Below, piece by piece: positions 26,375 through 34,235 of a stretch of 64,000 nucleotides of DNA. The notes under the pieces are model-generated. The model was not told the DNA's origin. It did no database searches and was given only the letters and a program-made list of their open reading frames with translations. The translations under genes and the position numbers were made by a program. Every line of letters begins with the position of its first letter. Within the stretch, counting starts at the first letter, position 1. Source of the DNA: Roseburia sp. (GTDB taxonomy: Bacteria; Bacillota; Clostridia; Lachnospirales; Lachnospiraceae); NCBI GenBank assembly GCA_019421345.1, contig JAHZFL010000005.1, positions 1 through 64,000 on the forward strand, given 5' to 3'.

Positions 26375-27106
26375 ATGTCAGAGATGAAAACGTGTGAGAT
26401 TCTTGGAACAAATATTGCGGTCACGACAATGGCAGAGACTGTCGCATTTTTGGAGCGGGAGCTGGAGCGGCTGCGCGGCAGCTATATCTGTGTGTCGAAT
26501 GTGCATACTACGGTTATGGCATATGAGGATGAAATGTACCGCAGGGTGCAAAATGGGGCGGCGGTGGCGCTGCCGGACGGAAAACCGCTGTCTGTTTACA
26601 GCAGAAAGCACGGCTTTCCGGAGGCGGAACGCGTTACAGGTCCCGATCTGATGGGAGAGCTGTTCGCGAGAGACAACGGACTGCGTCATTATTTTTATGG
26701 GGGAAGTCCCGAGACGATCGCGGTGCTTGAGACGAAGCTAAAGGAGAAATACCCCAGGCTTCAGATTGCAGGGATGGTATCTCCGCCTTACCGCGCGCTC
26801 CAAGCAGAGGAGGATGAGGCTGCGGTTCGCGCGATCAATGAGGCGAAGCCTGACATTGTCTGGGTCGGACTTGGCGCACCCAAGCAGGAAAACTGGATGT
26901 ATGCGCATCAGGGAAGGGTAAACGGCGTGATGATCGGTGTCGGCGCAGGATTTGACTACCATGCCGGAACGATCCGGCGCGCGCCGCTTTGGATGCAGAA
27001 GGCGAGCCTTGAGTGGCTTTATCGTCTGCTTCAGGATCCCAAGCGTCTGTTCGGACGTTATCTGAAAACAAACTTTAAGTATTTGTGGCTGACGAGAGGA
27101 AAGTAG
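26375..27106 (+). CDS. WecG/TagA/CpsF (GT26) glycosyltransferase
   Basis: A 243-residue GT26 enzyme with SNVHTTVMAYED near the N-terminus, the DGKPLSVYSR acceptor region, VWVGLGAPKQENWM and GVGAGFDYHAG. GT26 enzymes usually add the second sugar (ManNAc, ManNAcA or glucose) to undecaprenyl-diphosphate-linked sugar at the inner face of the membrane, through a basic C-terminal tail that is also seen here. It would act right after the WbaP-like enzyme at 53.2 kb. It lies between a fucosyltransferase-like gene and the amidotransferase gene. Confidence 0.9.
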   Translation: MSEMKTCEILGTNIAVTTMAETVAFLERELERLRGSYICVSNVHTTVMAYEDEMYRRVQNGAAVALPDGKPLSVYSRKHGFPEAERVTGPDLMGELFARDNGLRHYFYGGSPETIAVLETKLKEKYPRLQIAGMVSPPYRALQAEEDEAAVRAINEAKPDIVWVGLGAPKQENWMYAHQGRVNGVMIGVGAGFDYHAGTIRRAPLWMQKASLEWLYRLLQDPKRLFGRYLKTNFKYLWLTRGK

Positions 27107-27122
27107 AAAAAGGAGATTTTGT

Positions 27123-28991
27123 ATGTGTGGAATCTATGGAGTGATAAATCGAAAAGTAGACCGTGACCTTGCCATCGACTGTATCAATACCATGATGCAC
27201 CGCGGGCCGGACGGTTATGGCATCTGGCAGGAGGAGGGAACAACGCTCGGTCACCGCAGACTGTCGATTTTAGACCTCTCAAATAACGGAAGTCAGCCAA
27301 TGTCTTATGCGAACGAGCGCTACTGGCTGACCTTCAACGGTGAGATTTACAATTTTATTGAGATCCGAAAGGAGCTGATCGAAAAGGGCTACACGTTCCG
27401 CGGAGAGAGTGACTCGGAGGTCATTCTCGCAGCCTTTGTCGAGTGGAGGGAAAAATGCCTTGACCGTTTCAACGGAATGTGGACGTTTGCTATTTGGGAC
27501 AGAGAAGAACAGCGCCTGTTCCTAAGCAGAGACCGCTTTGGCGTAAAGCCGCTGTTTTATGCGAGACTTGCGGGCGGCGGTATCGCCTTTGCATCGGAGA
27601 TGAAGGCGATTACGCCGTTAATGGATGAGGTCAGACCAAATCGTGCGCTCTTTGATTTCTATAAGACGAGCCGTCACTATGAGATGCGAAAGGACTGCCT
27701 GATCGAGGGGATTTACCGTTTTCCTGCGGGAAGCTATGCGTGGATTGCCGGAGATGAGATGCAGATCACAAGGTGGTGGAATACGTTAGACCACCTCATA
27801 ACTGTACCGGATTCCTACGAGGAGCAGGTGGAGATGTTCCGGGAGCTGTTTCTTGATTCCTGCAAGCTTCGTATGCGCAGCGACGTGACGATCGGCACAG
27901 CGTTAAGCGGAGGGCTTGATTCGTCGGCAACGATCTGTGCGATGGCGCATCTTTCAAAAAACAGTGACGATGCACGGATGAACAACGACTGGCAGCATGC
28001 CTATGTTGCATGCTTTCCGGGCACACCGCTCGACGAGACAAAATATGCGAAGATGGTGACGGATTATCTTGGCATCAACCATACATTTTTGGATATTAAC
28101 ATGCGCATCAGCGACAGTCGCTTTTTCGAGCAGCTTTATCTCTTTGAGGAGCTGTGGGAAAATCCGCAGATTCCAATGATGGAAATTTACCGCAAGGAGC
28201 GGGAGGACGGTACGCGCGTCTCGGTGGACGGACATGCGGCGGACGAGCTGTTTGCGGGCTATGGGTTTGACGTGTTAAAGGCTTATCCTGACGCCGGTTT
28301 TGACAAGACGGCGATTGATGAGATCACGCGTGCCTACTTGAATCAGGCGGAAAACAGTGACGTGGTGACGGGAAAGGCATATGAGAAGAAAAGGAACGAG
28401 CTTCATCGTGACGTGATGTTCCGCTATTATGCGAAAAAGGCGCTCGGCAGGGAGACGGTACAGAGCGCTTATTCCTCTCATGAGAACTGGAAGAAGCTTG
28501 ATAATTTAAACAAGACTCTGTTTGTATCGACACATGAGACGATCCTGCCGACGATGCTGCGCAATTACGACAGAGACAGTATGGCAAACGGTGTAGAGAT
28601 CCGCATGCCGTTTCTCGACTACCGGATCGTGCAGTTTGCGTTTTCGATCGGATGGCGCTCGAAGCTTCACAACGCTTATCCAAAGTCGATCATCCGCGAT
28701 GCGATCGCGCCGTTTGCGCCGAAGGAGATTGCGTACCGCCGTACCAAGATCGGCTTTAACGCACCGGCAGTTGACTGGATGCGGGGCATCTACAAGGAGT
28801 TCTATTTAGACACCGTAAATTCGGCGGGCTTTGCAAATTGTGAGCTGATTGAAAATCCGGCGGCGACAAAGGCGGCGCTTGAGGCGGTGATCCGCGGAGA
28901 AAAGAGTCAGTTTTCCGATGCGACAGACGTCTGGAATCAGATACAGCCGTATCTGTGGGAGCAGGCGTTTGTGAAGCAGAACTGGAAATAA
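27123..28991 (+). CDS. asnB: Asparagine synthase (glutamine-hydrolysing) family amidotransferase
   Basis: A 622-residue two-domain enzyme. The glutaminase domain begins with the catalytic Cys2 (MCGIYG) and includes MMHRGPDGYG and FNGEIYNF. The synthetase domain has the PP-loop SGGLDSS (about 261) that activates a carboxylate with ATP. Standard AsnB makes asparagine, but such genes inside polysaccharide loci often amidate uronic acids. The UDP-sugar dehydrogenase at 46.2 kb would supply a uronic acid, so a glycan amidation role is plausible here (inference). AAGGAG precedes ATG 27123. The sequence alone does not separate the two roles. Confidence 0.87.
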   Translation: MCGIYGVINRKVDRDLAIDCINTMMHRGPDGYGIWQEEGTTLGHRRLSILDLSNNGSQPMSYANERYWLTFNGEIYNFIEIRKELIEKGYTFRGESDSEVILAAFVEWREKCLDRFNGMWTFAIWDREEQRLFLSRDRFGVKPLFYARLAGGGIAFASEMKAITPLMDEVRPNRALFDFYKTSRHYEMRKDCLIEGIYRFPAGSYAWIAGDEMQITRWWNTLDHLITVPDSYEEQVEMFRELFLDSCKLRMRSDVTIGTALSGGLDSSATICAMAHLSKNSDDARMNNDWQHAYVACFPGTPLDETKYAKMVTDYLGINHTFLDINMRISDSRFFEQLYLFEELWENPQIPMMEIYRKEREDGTRVSVDGHAADELFAGYGFDVLKAYPDAGFDKTAIDEITRAYLNQAENSDVVTGKAYEKKRNELHRDVMFRYYAKKALGRETVQSAYSSHENWKKLDNLNKTLFVSTHETILPTMLRNYDRDSMANGVEIRMPFLDYRIVQFAFSIGWRSKLHNAYPKSIIRDAIAPFAPKEIAYRRTKIGFNAPAVDWMRGIYKEFYLDTVNSAGFANCELIENPAATKAALEAVIRGEKSQFSDATDVWNQIQPYLWEQAFVKQNWK

Positions 28992-29015
28992 GAAATGGCG
29001 GGCAAGGAGATACGC

Positions 29016-30098
29016 ATGGAGAAGATTCAGCAGACGGGAGTGGGGATGGAGCAGACAAGATACCGGTATCTTGATATTGCAAGAGGAATCGGGATCCTTC
29101 TTGTCATCATATCCCACGCCCACGGATTAAGCAGCTATTTGATCAATTATTATATTCCGATATTTTTCGTGATTTCGGGCTTTACCTATCACAGTGGGAG
29201 AAGCTACCTCGAAAATATCGTCAAAAAGGCAAAGCGGCTCCTGATACCGTATTTTGTGTACAGCTTTGTGCTGCTCGGCGTTTATATGCTGCTTGGGCGG
29301 AGCATGGAGGAGACGAGGTTTTCGCTGTTTGGCATTTTCTATTCCAGATTTTGTCTCTATGATATGAGCACACACACCGATAATGTGTTTTTGTTTACGA
29401 TCGCAAACGGGGCGATGTGGTATCTGACGGCATTTTTTGTGACAAGTCTGGTCTTTCATCTTGTTGCGGACTTTGCGCTCAAAAGCAAAAAAAATCTGAT
29501 TCTCGTGCTGGCGGCGCTTTTGGCAGTGACGATGGCTCTGGCAGAGCTTCCGGTGCTGCTGCCGTGGAGCCTTGACATTGCCTGTGTGGGAACGATTTTT
29601 ATGCTTGTCGGAAAGCTTCTGGCACAGAGCGGTTTTTATGAGGGAACGCCCAAAATATGGCGGGTGACCTGCGTCTTTGCCGCTTATATGCTGATGTCCT
29701 ATGCAAATCCGGGCATCAATATGTCAGTGCGCGAGTATGGCGTCTATGAACGCTGGAGTGTTCCTGCGTTTATCCTGATCGGAATTTCCGGCTCGATGCT
29801 CTGCATCTGGGCGGCGCAGCTTCTTGCGCGCACGCATTTGGGCAGGGCGGTGGAATACATCGGAAAGAATACGATCATTCTGATGGCATTCCATATTCTT
29901 GGACTGGAGATTTTTGAGATGCTTGCCGCAAAGGTGATCGATGTGGCGGCGCTTGGTGGAGCCACAAAGGCGCTCTATGTTATTGTGCGTGTGAGCGTGT
30001 CGGTATGCGGCTGTCTAGTCTTTGCCAAAGGCTTGGATTGGATAAAGGGAGCTTTGGCAGGAATGAAAAAGGGGAGGACGCCAAGTGAAGGAAATTAA
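29016..30098 (+). CDS. Acyltransferase-3 family protein (fucose-4-O-acetylase-like)
   Basis: A 360-residue protein with about ten helices, opening YLDIARGIGILLVIISHAHG (conserved His) and IFFVISGFTYH, the form typical of the YfiQ-type subgroup sometimes called fucose 4-O-acetylases. It may acetylate a sugar of the glycan, possibly fucose, given the other fucose genes; that link is inference. I start at ATG 29016, with AAGGAG six bases upstream, rather than ATG 28995. The last 14 bases overlap the next gene. It differs in sequence from the three ELLRI-type paralogues in this window. Confidence 0.83.
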   Translation: MEKIQQTGVGMEQTRYRYLDIARGIGILLVIISHAHGLSSYLINYYIPIFFVISGFTYHSGRSYLENIVKKAKRLLIPYFVYSFVLLGVYMLLGRSMEETRFSLFGIFYSRFCLYDMSTHTDNVFLFTIANGAMWYLTAFFVTSLVFHLVADFALKSKKNLILVLAALLAVTMALAELPVLLPWSLDIACVGTIFMLVGKLLAQSGFYEGTPKIWRVTCVFAAYMLMSYANPGINMSVREYGVYERWSVPAFILIGISGSMLCIWAAQLLARTHLGRAVEYIGKNTIILMAFHILGLEIFEMLAAKVIDVAALGGATKALYVIVRVSVSVCGCLVFAKGLDWIKGALAGMKKGRTPSEGN

Positions 30099-31701
30099 GA
30101 TCAAAACACTGACACAGATGCTCACAGAAGCGCCGATGAAGCTGACAAAGCCGGAGCGGTATACGCTGCTTGCAGCCCTGATTTCGGGGCTGGCGGCGCA
30201 TCTGTATCAATATACCAATAAGCTGTATAACTACGATGATCTGTTTACGAATCCGGGAGGCTTCGGGACAGGGGTGGAGTACGGCAGGTGGTTTTTGCAG
30301 CTAATGGGCGAGTGGATGAATGAATTTCTCGGAAATTATTCCATACCGCTTTTTAACGGATTGTTCGGGCTCGTTTTGCTGACAGTATGCGCTGTTATGA
30401 TGACGCGCCTGTTTGACGTGAAGGATTTGGCGCTTGCAGCGTTTATCGGCATTTTGTTTGTCACGATTCCGTCTGTGGTCTGCATGAACTTTTTTATGTT
30501 TACGCTCGTTTATTATGCGATCGGTATCTTTTTTAGCTTTCTTGCGGGTTATCTGATCGTGCGTTACGGTAAAAATATCCCGCTGCAGATTCTGGCGGTG
30601 CTCCTGCTTGGATGTGCCGTTGGAACGTATCAGGCATATTTCGTCAACACGCTGTGCATTCTGGTGTTAAGCGTTGTGATGCTGGCGGCATTTTCCGGAA
30701 CAGAGGTCACGGCGAAGCATATTTTCCTGACCTCGGTCCGCTATGTCGTATCCTTGATTTCCGGTATGGCGTGCTATTTTATCTGCATGAAGCTTTCACT
30801 CCTGCATTGGGACGTGGCGCTGGGCGGGTATCAGGGGATTGAGAACATGGGAAAGCTGAACCCGGAGGCGATCCCGCAGATGCTTTATGATTGCTATCAC
30901 AGCTTTTTTTGGTTTCCGAGAACCGATATTTTCTATGAGAATCCGACCGTGCTCGTGAAGGGTGCAATACTTTTGATGTATCTGGTGGCTGCCGTACTCA
31001 GTGTCTATGCGCTCATCCGCCTGCGCAGACAGATCGGCAAGCTGGCGCTGCTGCTGTTGTCAATGGCGGCATTTCCGGTGGCAGTCTTTTTCATTTATGT
31101 GATGGTGCCGGACGGCTATATTTATCCGCTGATGACGTATTCGGTTGTGTTTATCTATCTGTTTATTCTGGTGCTTTTAGACAAAAGTATGCAGACAGAG
31201 GCGTCGGGACTGTGGTATCAAAGGCTCACGGGTCAGGTGATGCATTGGGTGGTATCGTTGTCCGCGATTTTGATCGCAGTCATCTATATTTGGAATGCAA
31301 ACGGAAATTATCTTTCCTTGTGGTATACGCAGCAGCATGACATTGCTTATTTTCAGACGATGCTGACGCAGATACGGAGCGCGGAAGGGTATCGGGACGG
31401 ACTGCCGTTTGCCATTATCGGGAGAAACGCAGAGATCAAGGACAGTGCGCACACGACGGGCAGTCTGATTGGGGCAGAGTTTAACCTGCCGGGAAAATTA
31501 GAGTCAAATATCAACGGATATTCCAGATGGCATATCCTGATCCAGTATTTGGGATATAATCCAACCTTTTTGTTTGATGATAAAACAAGTGAGATCGCGA
31601 AGTGGGAGGAGGTGCAGGCGATGCCCTGCTACCCCGCAGACGGTTCGATACAGATTATCAATGATGTTGTGGTGTTAAAGCTTTCGGATGAGATACAGTA
31701 G
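30085..31701 (+). CDS. GtrII-family glucosyltransferase-like membrane protein, paralogue of the 12.9 kb gene
   Basis: A 538-residue polytopic protein with HLYQYTNKLYNYDDLF after the first helix, YGRWFLQLMG, and a conserved soluble C-terminus (ESNINGYSRWH, MPCYPADGSIQIINDV). It clearly matches the protein at 12954-14543 end to end. It is predicted to transfer a polyprenyl-phosphate-linked sugar to the glycan outside the membrane. GTG 30085 overlaps the upstream acyltransferase gene by 14 bases. It is last in the flippase operon, and the stop codon falls within the terminator stem. The GtrA/GtrB pair needed to feed such an enzyme is present only at 0.9 and 5.5 kb. Confidence 0.82.
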   Translation: MKEIKIKTLTQMLTEAPMKLTKPERYTLLAALISGLAAHLYQYTNKLYNYDDLFTNPGGFGTGVEYGRWFLQLMGEWMNEFLGNYSIPLFNGLFGLVLLTVCAVMMTRLFDVKDLALAAFIGILFVTIPSVVCMNFFMFTLVYYAIGIFFSFLAGYLIVRYGKNIPLQILAVLLLGCAVGTYQAYFVNTLCILVLSVVMLAAFSGTEVTAKHIFLTSVRYVVSLISGMACYFICMKLSLLHWDVALGGYQGIENMGKLNPEAIPQMLYDCYHSFFWFPRTDIFYENPTVLVKGAILLMYLVAAVLSVYALIRLRRQIGKLALLLLSMAAFPVAVFFIYVMVPDGYIYPLMTYSVVFIYLFILVLLDKSMQTEASGLWYQRLTGQVMHWVVSLSAILIAVIYIWNANGNYLSLWYTQQHDIAYFQTMLTQIRSAEGYRDGLPFAIIGRNAEIKDSAHTTGSLIGAEFNLPGKLESNINGYSRWHILIQYLGYNPTFLFDDKTSEIAKWEEVQAMPCYPADGSIQIINDVVVLKLSDEIQ

Positions 31702-31728
31702 AGGATGACCTCTACTGTATTTTTGTTT
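31695..31728 (+). terminator. Terminator containing the stop codon of the GtrII-like gene
   Basis: A perfect 10-bp stem (31695-31704 with 31709-31718), four-base loop, then ATTTTTGTTT. It ends the 23.7-31.7 kb operon. Confidence 0.9.
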
Positions 31729-31950
31729 GATAGGAAACTTCGCCCCTTATCAAGCAAAACTTCTTCGGGGGATCGTGCTGTGGCGGAATGGAACTGGGGC
31801 GCTGATGCGACCTGCCGCGGGCAGAGAATCTCGCAAGCGGGATTCTTTGATCTAACGTAGGAAATTGCTTCGCAATCCTATGTCAGAAAAACACGCTTTT
31901 GTTATTAAGGGAAAGAAATTTTTATGCCTTAAAAAGCGTTTCGTGCGATG
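31729..31950 (+). other. Non-coding stretch with three consecutive imperfect palindromes
   Basis: Between the terminator and the end of the minus-strand acyltransferase there is no good ORF. Three hairpins occur in a row: TGATAGG pairing with CCTTATCA (from 31729), AGAATCTC pairing with GGGATTCT (about 31825-31846), and TAGG/ATTGC pairing with GCAAT/CCTA around a TTC loop (about 31858-31880). TAGGAAA followed by a TTCG core occurs in both the first and the last. This looks like a mobile palindromic repeat or structured RNA; no T-run marks a terminator. Confidence 0.4.
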
Positions 31951-32991
31951 CTATTTTTGGTCCAATGCCGACAGCTTTTCGGAGAAATGATGAAACAGCG
32001 GACGTTCCAACAGCACAATGCGCAGTTTATCAAGCAGGAGGCAGACAACAAACACACCCACGGTGCACGCAAATGCGTGCACGATAAGAAGCGCGGAATG
32101 CTGATAGCTTTGGCAGTCTAAGAGGTTTTTCCACAAAAAAGTGCGCACTGCCGGATTGTCATGCAGCAGATAGACGCCGAGCGCTGAGCCTGCCGCCCAG
32201 TTGATTGCCGGATGATAAGAAATTTTTAAGTTCTTAAAGCCTAAAAACAGACCGAGCGCGCAGAGTACGATCGGGAGTGAGTAGGCGCTTGTAAAATAGC
32301 TGGCGTCGTAGCGCGTAATGCCAAAGCGGCTGCCAAGCAGATCGAAAAATACCGTGGAGGCTGCGATGACAAGGAAGCTAAAGAGCGCCATGAGAAAATT
32401 CGCAGCAGTTTTTTGTCCCAGCGGTCCGTCGTACAGGCGGTAGTAAGCCGCTGTCAGATAAAGCAGGATAAAGAGCATAATGTTGCTCGTTCCGGCAAGT
32501 GTGAGATTCGTCACAGTCGGGATCAATACATACACGGCATATAAAATAACAAGGAGTCTTGCGTGCCCTTTCTGCCCGATTGCATGGATCATCTTGTTGA
32601 TAAACGGTGACAGCAGATACAGCAACAAATAGGTAGAAATAAACCAATAGGAATTGGATAAGGACGGAAGGAAGGAAAAGACAAGCTCCTTCATGCCGAT
32701 AAGGTCTGTCGTAAAGAAAAAGATGACGCCAAGTAAAACGGAGTAGAAAAGTACCTCGCACTCCAGCTTGATCAGCTTGGAAAACTTAAATTCAGCAGTC
32801 ACAAGAAAATAGCCGCTGATCAAAACAAAAATATCTACGCCGACTGCGCCAAGCCGGAAGCCTTCGACAAACAGACGATTGAAGGAAAAGCCTTCTCCCG
32901 CAAAGTCAAAGCCGCTATGACCAACATAGTGGGATAAAATAATGATAAGCACGCTTACGATCCGAAGCAATTCTAAATTCGATTTCCGCAC
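31951..32991 (-). CDS. Acyltransferase-3 family membrane O-acyltransferase
   Basis: A 346-residue protein with about ten helices, beginning SNLELLRIVSVLIIILSHYVG (conserved His) and IFVLISGYFLV. It is one of three related ELLRI-type genes (also 22516-23601 and 33168-34217). Predicted to acylate surface glycan. It is transcribed alone from a near-perfect promoter at 33036-33063, opposite its paralogue at 33168. The 3' end faces the terminator and palindrome cluster after the GtrII-like gene. Acyl group and target sugar cannot be told. Confidence 0.82.
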   Translation of the reverse strand: MRKSNLELLRIVSVLIIILSHYVGHSGFDFAGEGFSFNRLFVEGFRLGAVGVDIFVLISGYFLVTAEFKFSKLIKLECEVLFYSVLLGVIFFFTTDLIGMKELVFSFLPSLSNSYWFISTYLLLYLLSPFINKMIHAIGQKGHARLLVILYAVYVLIPTVTNLTLAGTSNIMLFILLYLTAAYYRLYDGPLGQKTAANFLMALFSFLVIAASTVFFDLLGSRFGITRYDASYFTSAYSLPIVLCALGLFLGFKNLKISYHPAINWAAGSALGVYLLHDNPAVRTFLWKNLLDCQSYQHSALLIVHAFACTVGVFVVCLLLDKLRIVLLERPLFHHFSEKLSALDQK

Positions 32992-33035
32992 GATAAAATT
33001 CTCCTTTGCACTGCGATAAATTGTTGAATGATTTT

Positions 33036-33063
33036 ATTATAATGGATTCGGGAAACTTGTCAA
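33036..33063 (-). promoter_or_regulatory. Promoter of the minus-strand acyltransferase
   Basis: On the minus strand: TTGACA (33058-33063), 16-base spacer, TATAAT (33036-33041). It is closely similar, spacer included, to the promoter at 15582-15609. Confidence 0.85.
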
Positions 33064-33078
33064 TCAAAGAAGCGGTAC

Positions 33079-33107
33079 TTGCTGTGGTATTTGCGATGTG
33101 ATAAAAT
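33079..33107 (+). promoter_or_regulatory. Candidate promoter of the acyltransferase/PTPS-related/LTA-synthase-like genes
   Basis: TTGCTG (33079-33084), 17-base spacer, TAAAAT (33102-33107). The -35 is weak. It lies 15 bases from the opposing -35 box. Confidence 0.5.
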
Positions 33108-33167
33108 GCAAAATGTAAAATTAAGAAAAGCTGTTTTTTTAGTATATCATTCGTGCAGGAGGATGAA

Positions 33168-34217
33168 ATGGAAAAAAAAGAACGTGATTCGGGTTTAGAA
33201 CTGCTGCGTATTTTAGCAATTGTGTTGATTTTCTGGATGCATGGAGCAAGCAGCTACAGCAATAACAATTTGAGCGCATGGCTGTGCATTGTCATTGAAT
33301 CGGTGGGAAACATCGGCGTCGCCTTATTTATTTTAATAACGGGATATTTTGGGATTCGTCTGAAGCCAAGGAAGCTTGTGCAGATGGAGTTTATGATCCT
33401 GTTCTACTGTTGGCTCGGACTTGCGCTGCGCTTTGTTTGGGGAGAAGCGCAGCTTTACGGCGGCTCGCAGCTTCTTTCCTATCTGTTTCCGATCATCGGG
33501 CGCTTTTCATGGTATTTTACCTGTTATTTTGCGCTGGCGCTGCTTAGTCCGTTTATCAATGAATATGTGGAGAAAACAGACAAAAAGACATTTCAGCGGC
33601 TGCTGCTTACGATGCTTGTTGTATTTTCGGGAGTGACGACGTTTTTCTTTTTTGATATTACGCAGGACGGCGGCAAGGGCATTGTCAACATGACGCTTCT
33701 TTATCTGATCGGAAGATATATACGCATGTATCAGGATAAAACTGCCTATAGTCGCAAGAAGCTGCTTGGGATCTATACGGCTGTTACGGCTGTCTGCATT
33801 GCGCTAAACGGTGCGCTCTATGTGGTGACGGGAACGGTGCAGAACCGCTTTGCCCGTGACAATACGCTTTTTACGATTGCGGAAGCCGTGTGCATCTTCC
33901 TGATTTTTAAAGATATTCACTTTTACAGTCCGTTTGTCAACCGTATCGCATCCCATGTGCCGGCGGTGTTTATCATGGAGTGGACGCTGCGTGGAATCAT
34001 CACCAACTATATGTTTGATTATCTTGCATGGAGGGAGAGTAGCTGGCATGAACTGATTTTGCTTGGAACAGCGGTACTGCTTGTGGTGCTTGGAACGCTG
34101 ATAGACGAGGTGCGCGTGCTGCTGCTTGGCCGGCTGGAGGAGTGGGCGGCGCAGGGGCTTTGCGGCGTGGGAACGCGGGTTATGCAGATAAGGAAAAACA
34201 AGATCAATAAGGTTTGA
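33168..34217 (+). CDS. Acyltransferase-3 family membrane O-acyltransferase
   Basis: A 349-residue protein with about ten helices, opening SGLELLRILAIVLIFWMHG (conserved His) and FILITGYFGIRL. It is closest to the gene at 22516-23601 among its paralogues: both have GYFGIR and a matching central segment (YWFLTCYFAL there, SWYFTCYFAL here). AGGAGG lies five bases before ATG 33168; the upstream in-frame GTG 33153 would place the Shine-Dalgarno inside the gene. It is followed after 18 bases by the PTPS-related gene. Likely glycan O-acylation. Confidence 0.83.
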   Translation: MEKKERDSGLELLRILAIVLIFWMHGASSYSNNNLSAWLCIVIESVGNIGVALFILITGYFGIRLKPRKLVQMEFMILFYCWLGLALRFVWGEAQLYGGSQLLSYLFPIIGRFSWYFTCYFALALLSPFINEYVEKTDKKTFQRLLLTMLVVFSGVTTFFFFDITQDGGKGIVNMTLLYLIGRYIRMYQDKTAYSRKKLLGIYTAVTAVCIALNGALYVVTGTVQNRFARDNTLFTIAEAVCIFLIFKDIHFYSPFVNRIASHVPAVFIMEWTLRGIITNYMFDYLAWRESSWHELILLGTAVLLVVLGTLIDEVRVLLLGRLEEWAAQGLCGVGTRVMQIRKNKINKV

Positions 34218-34235
34218 TGCAGAGGGGAATACAAG

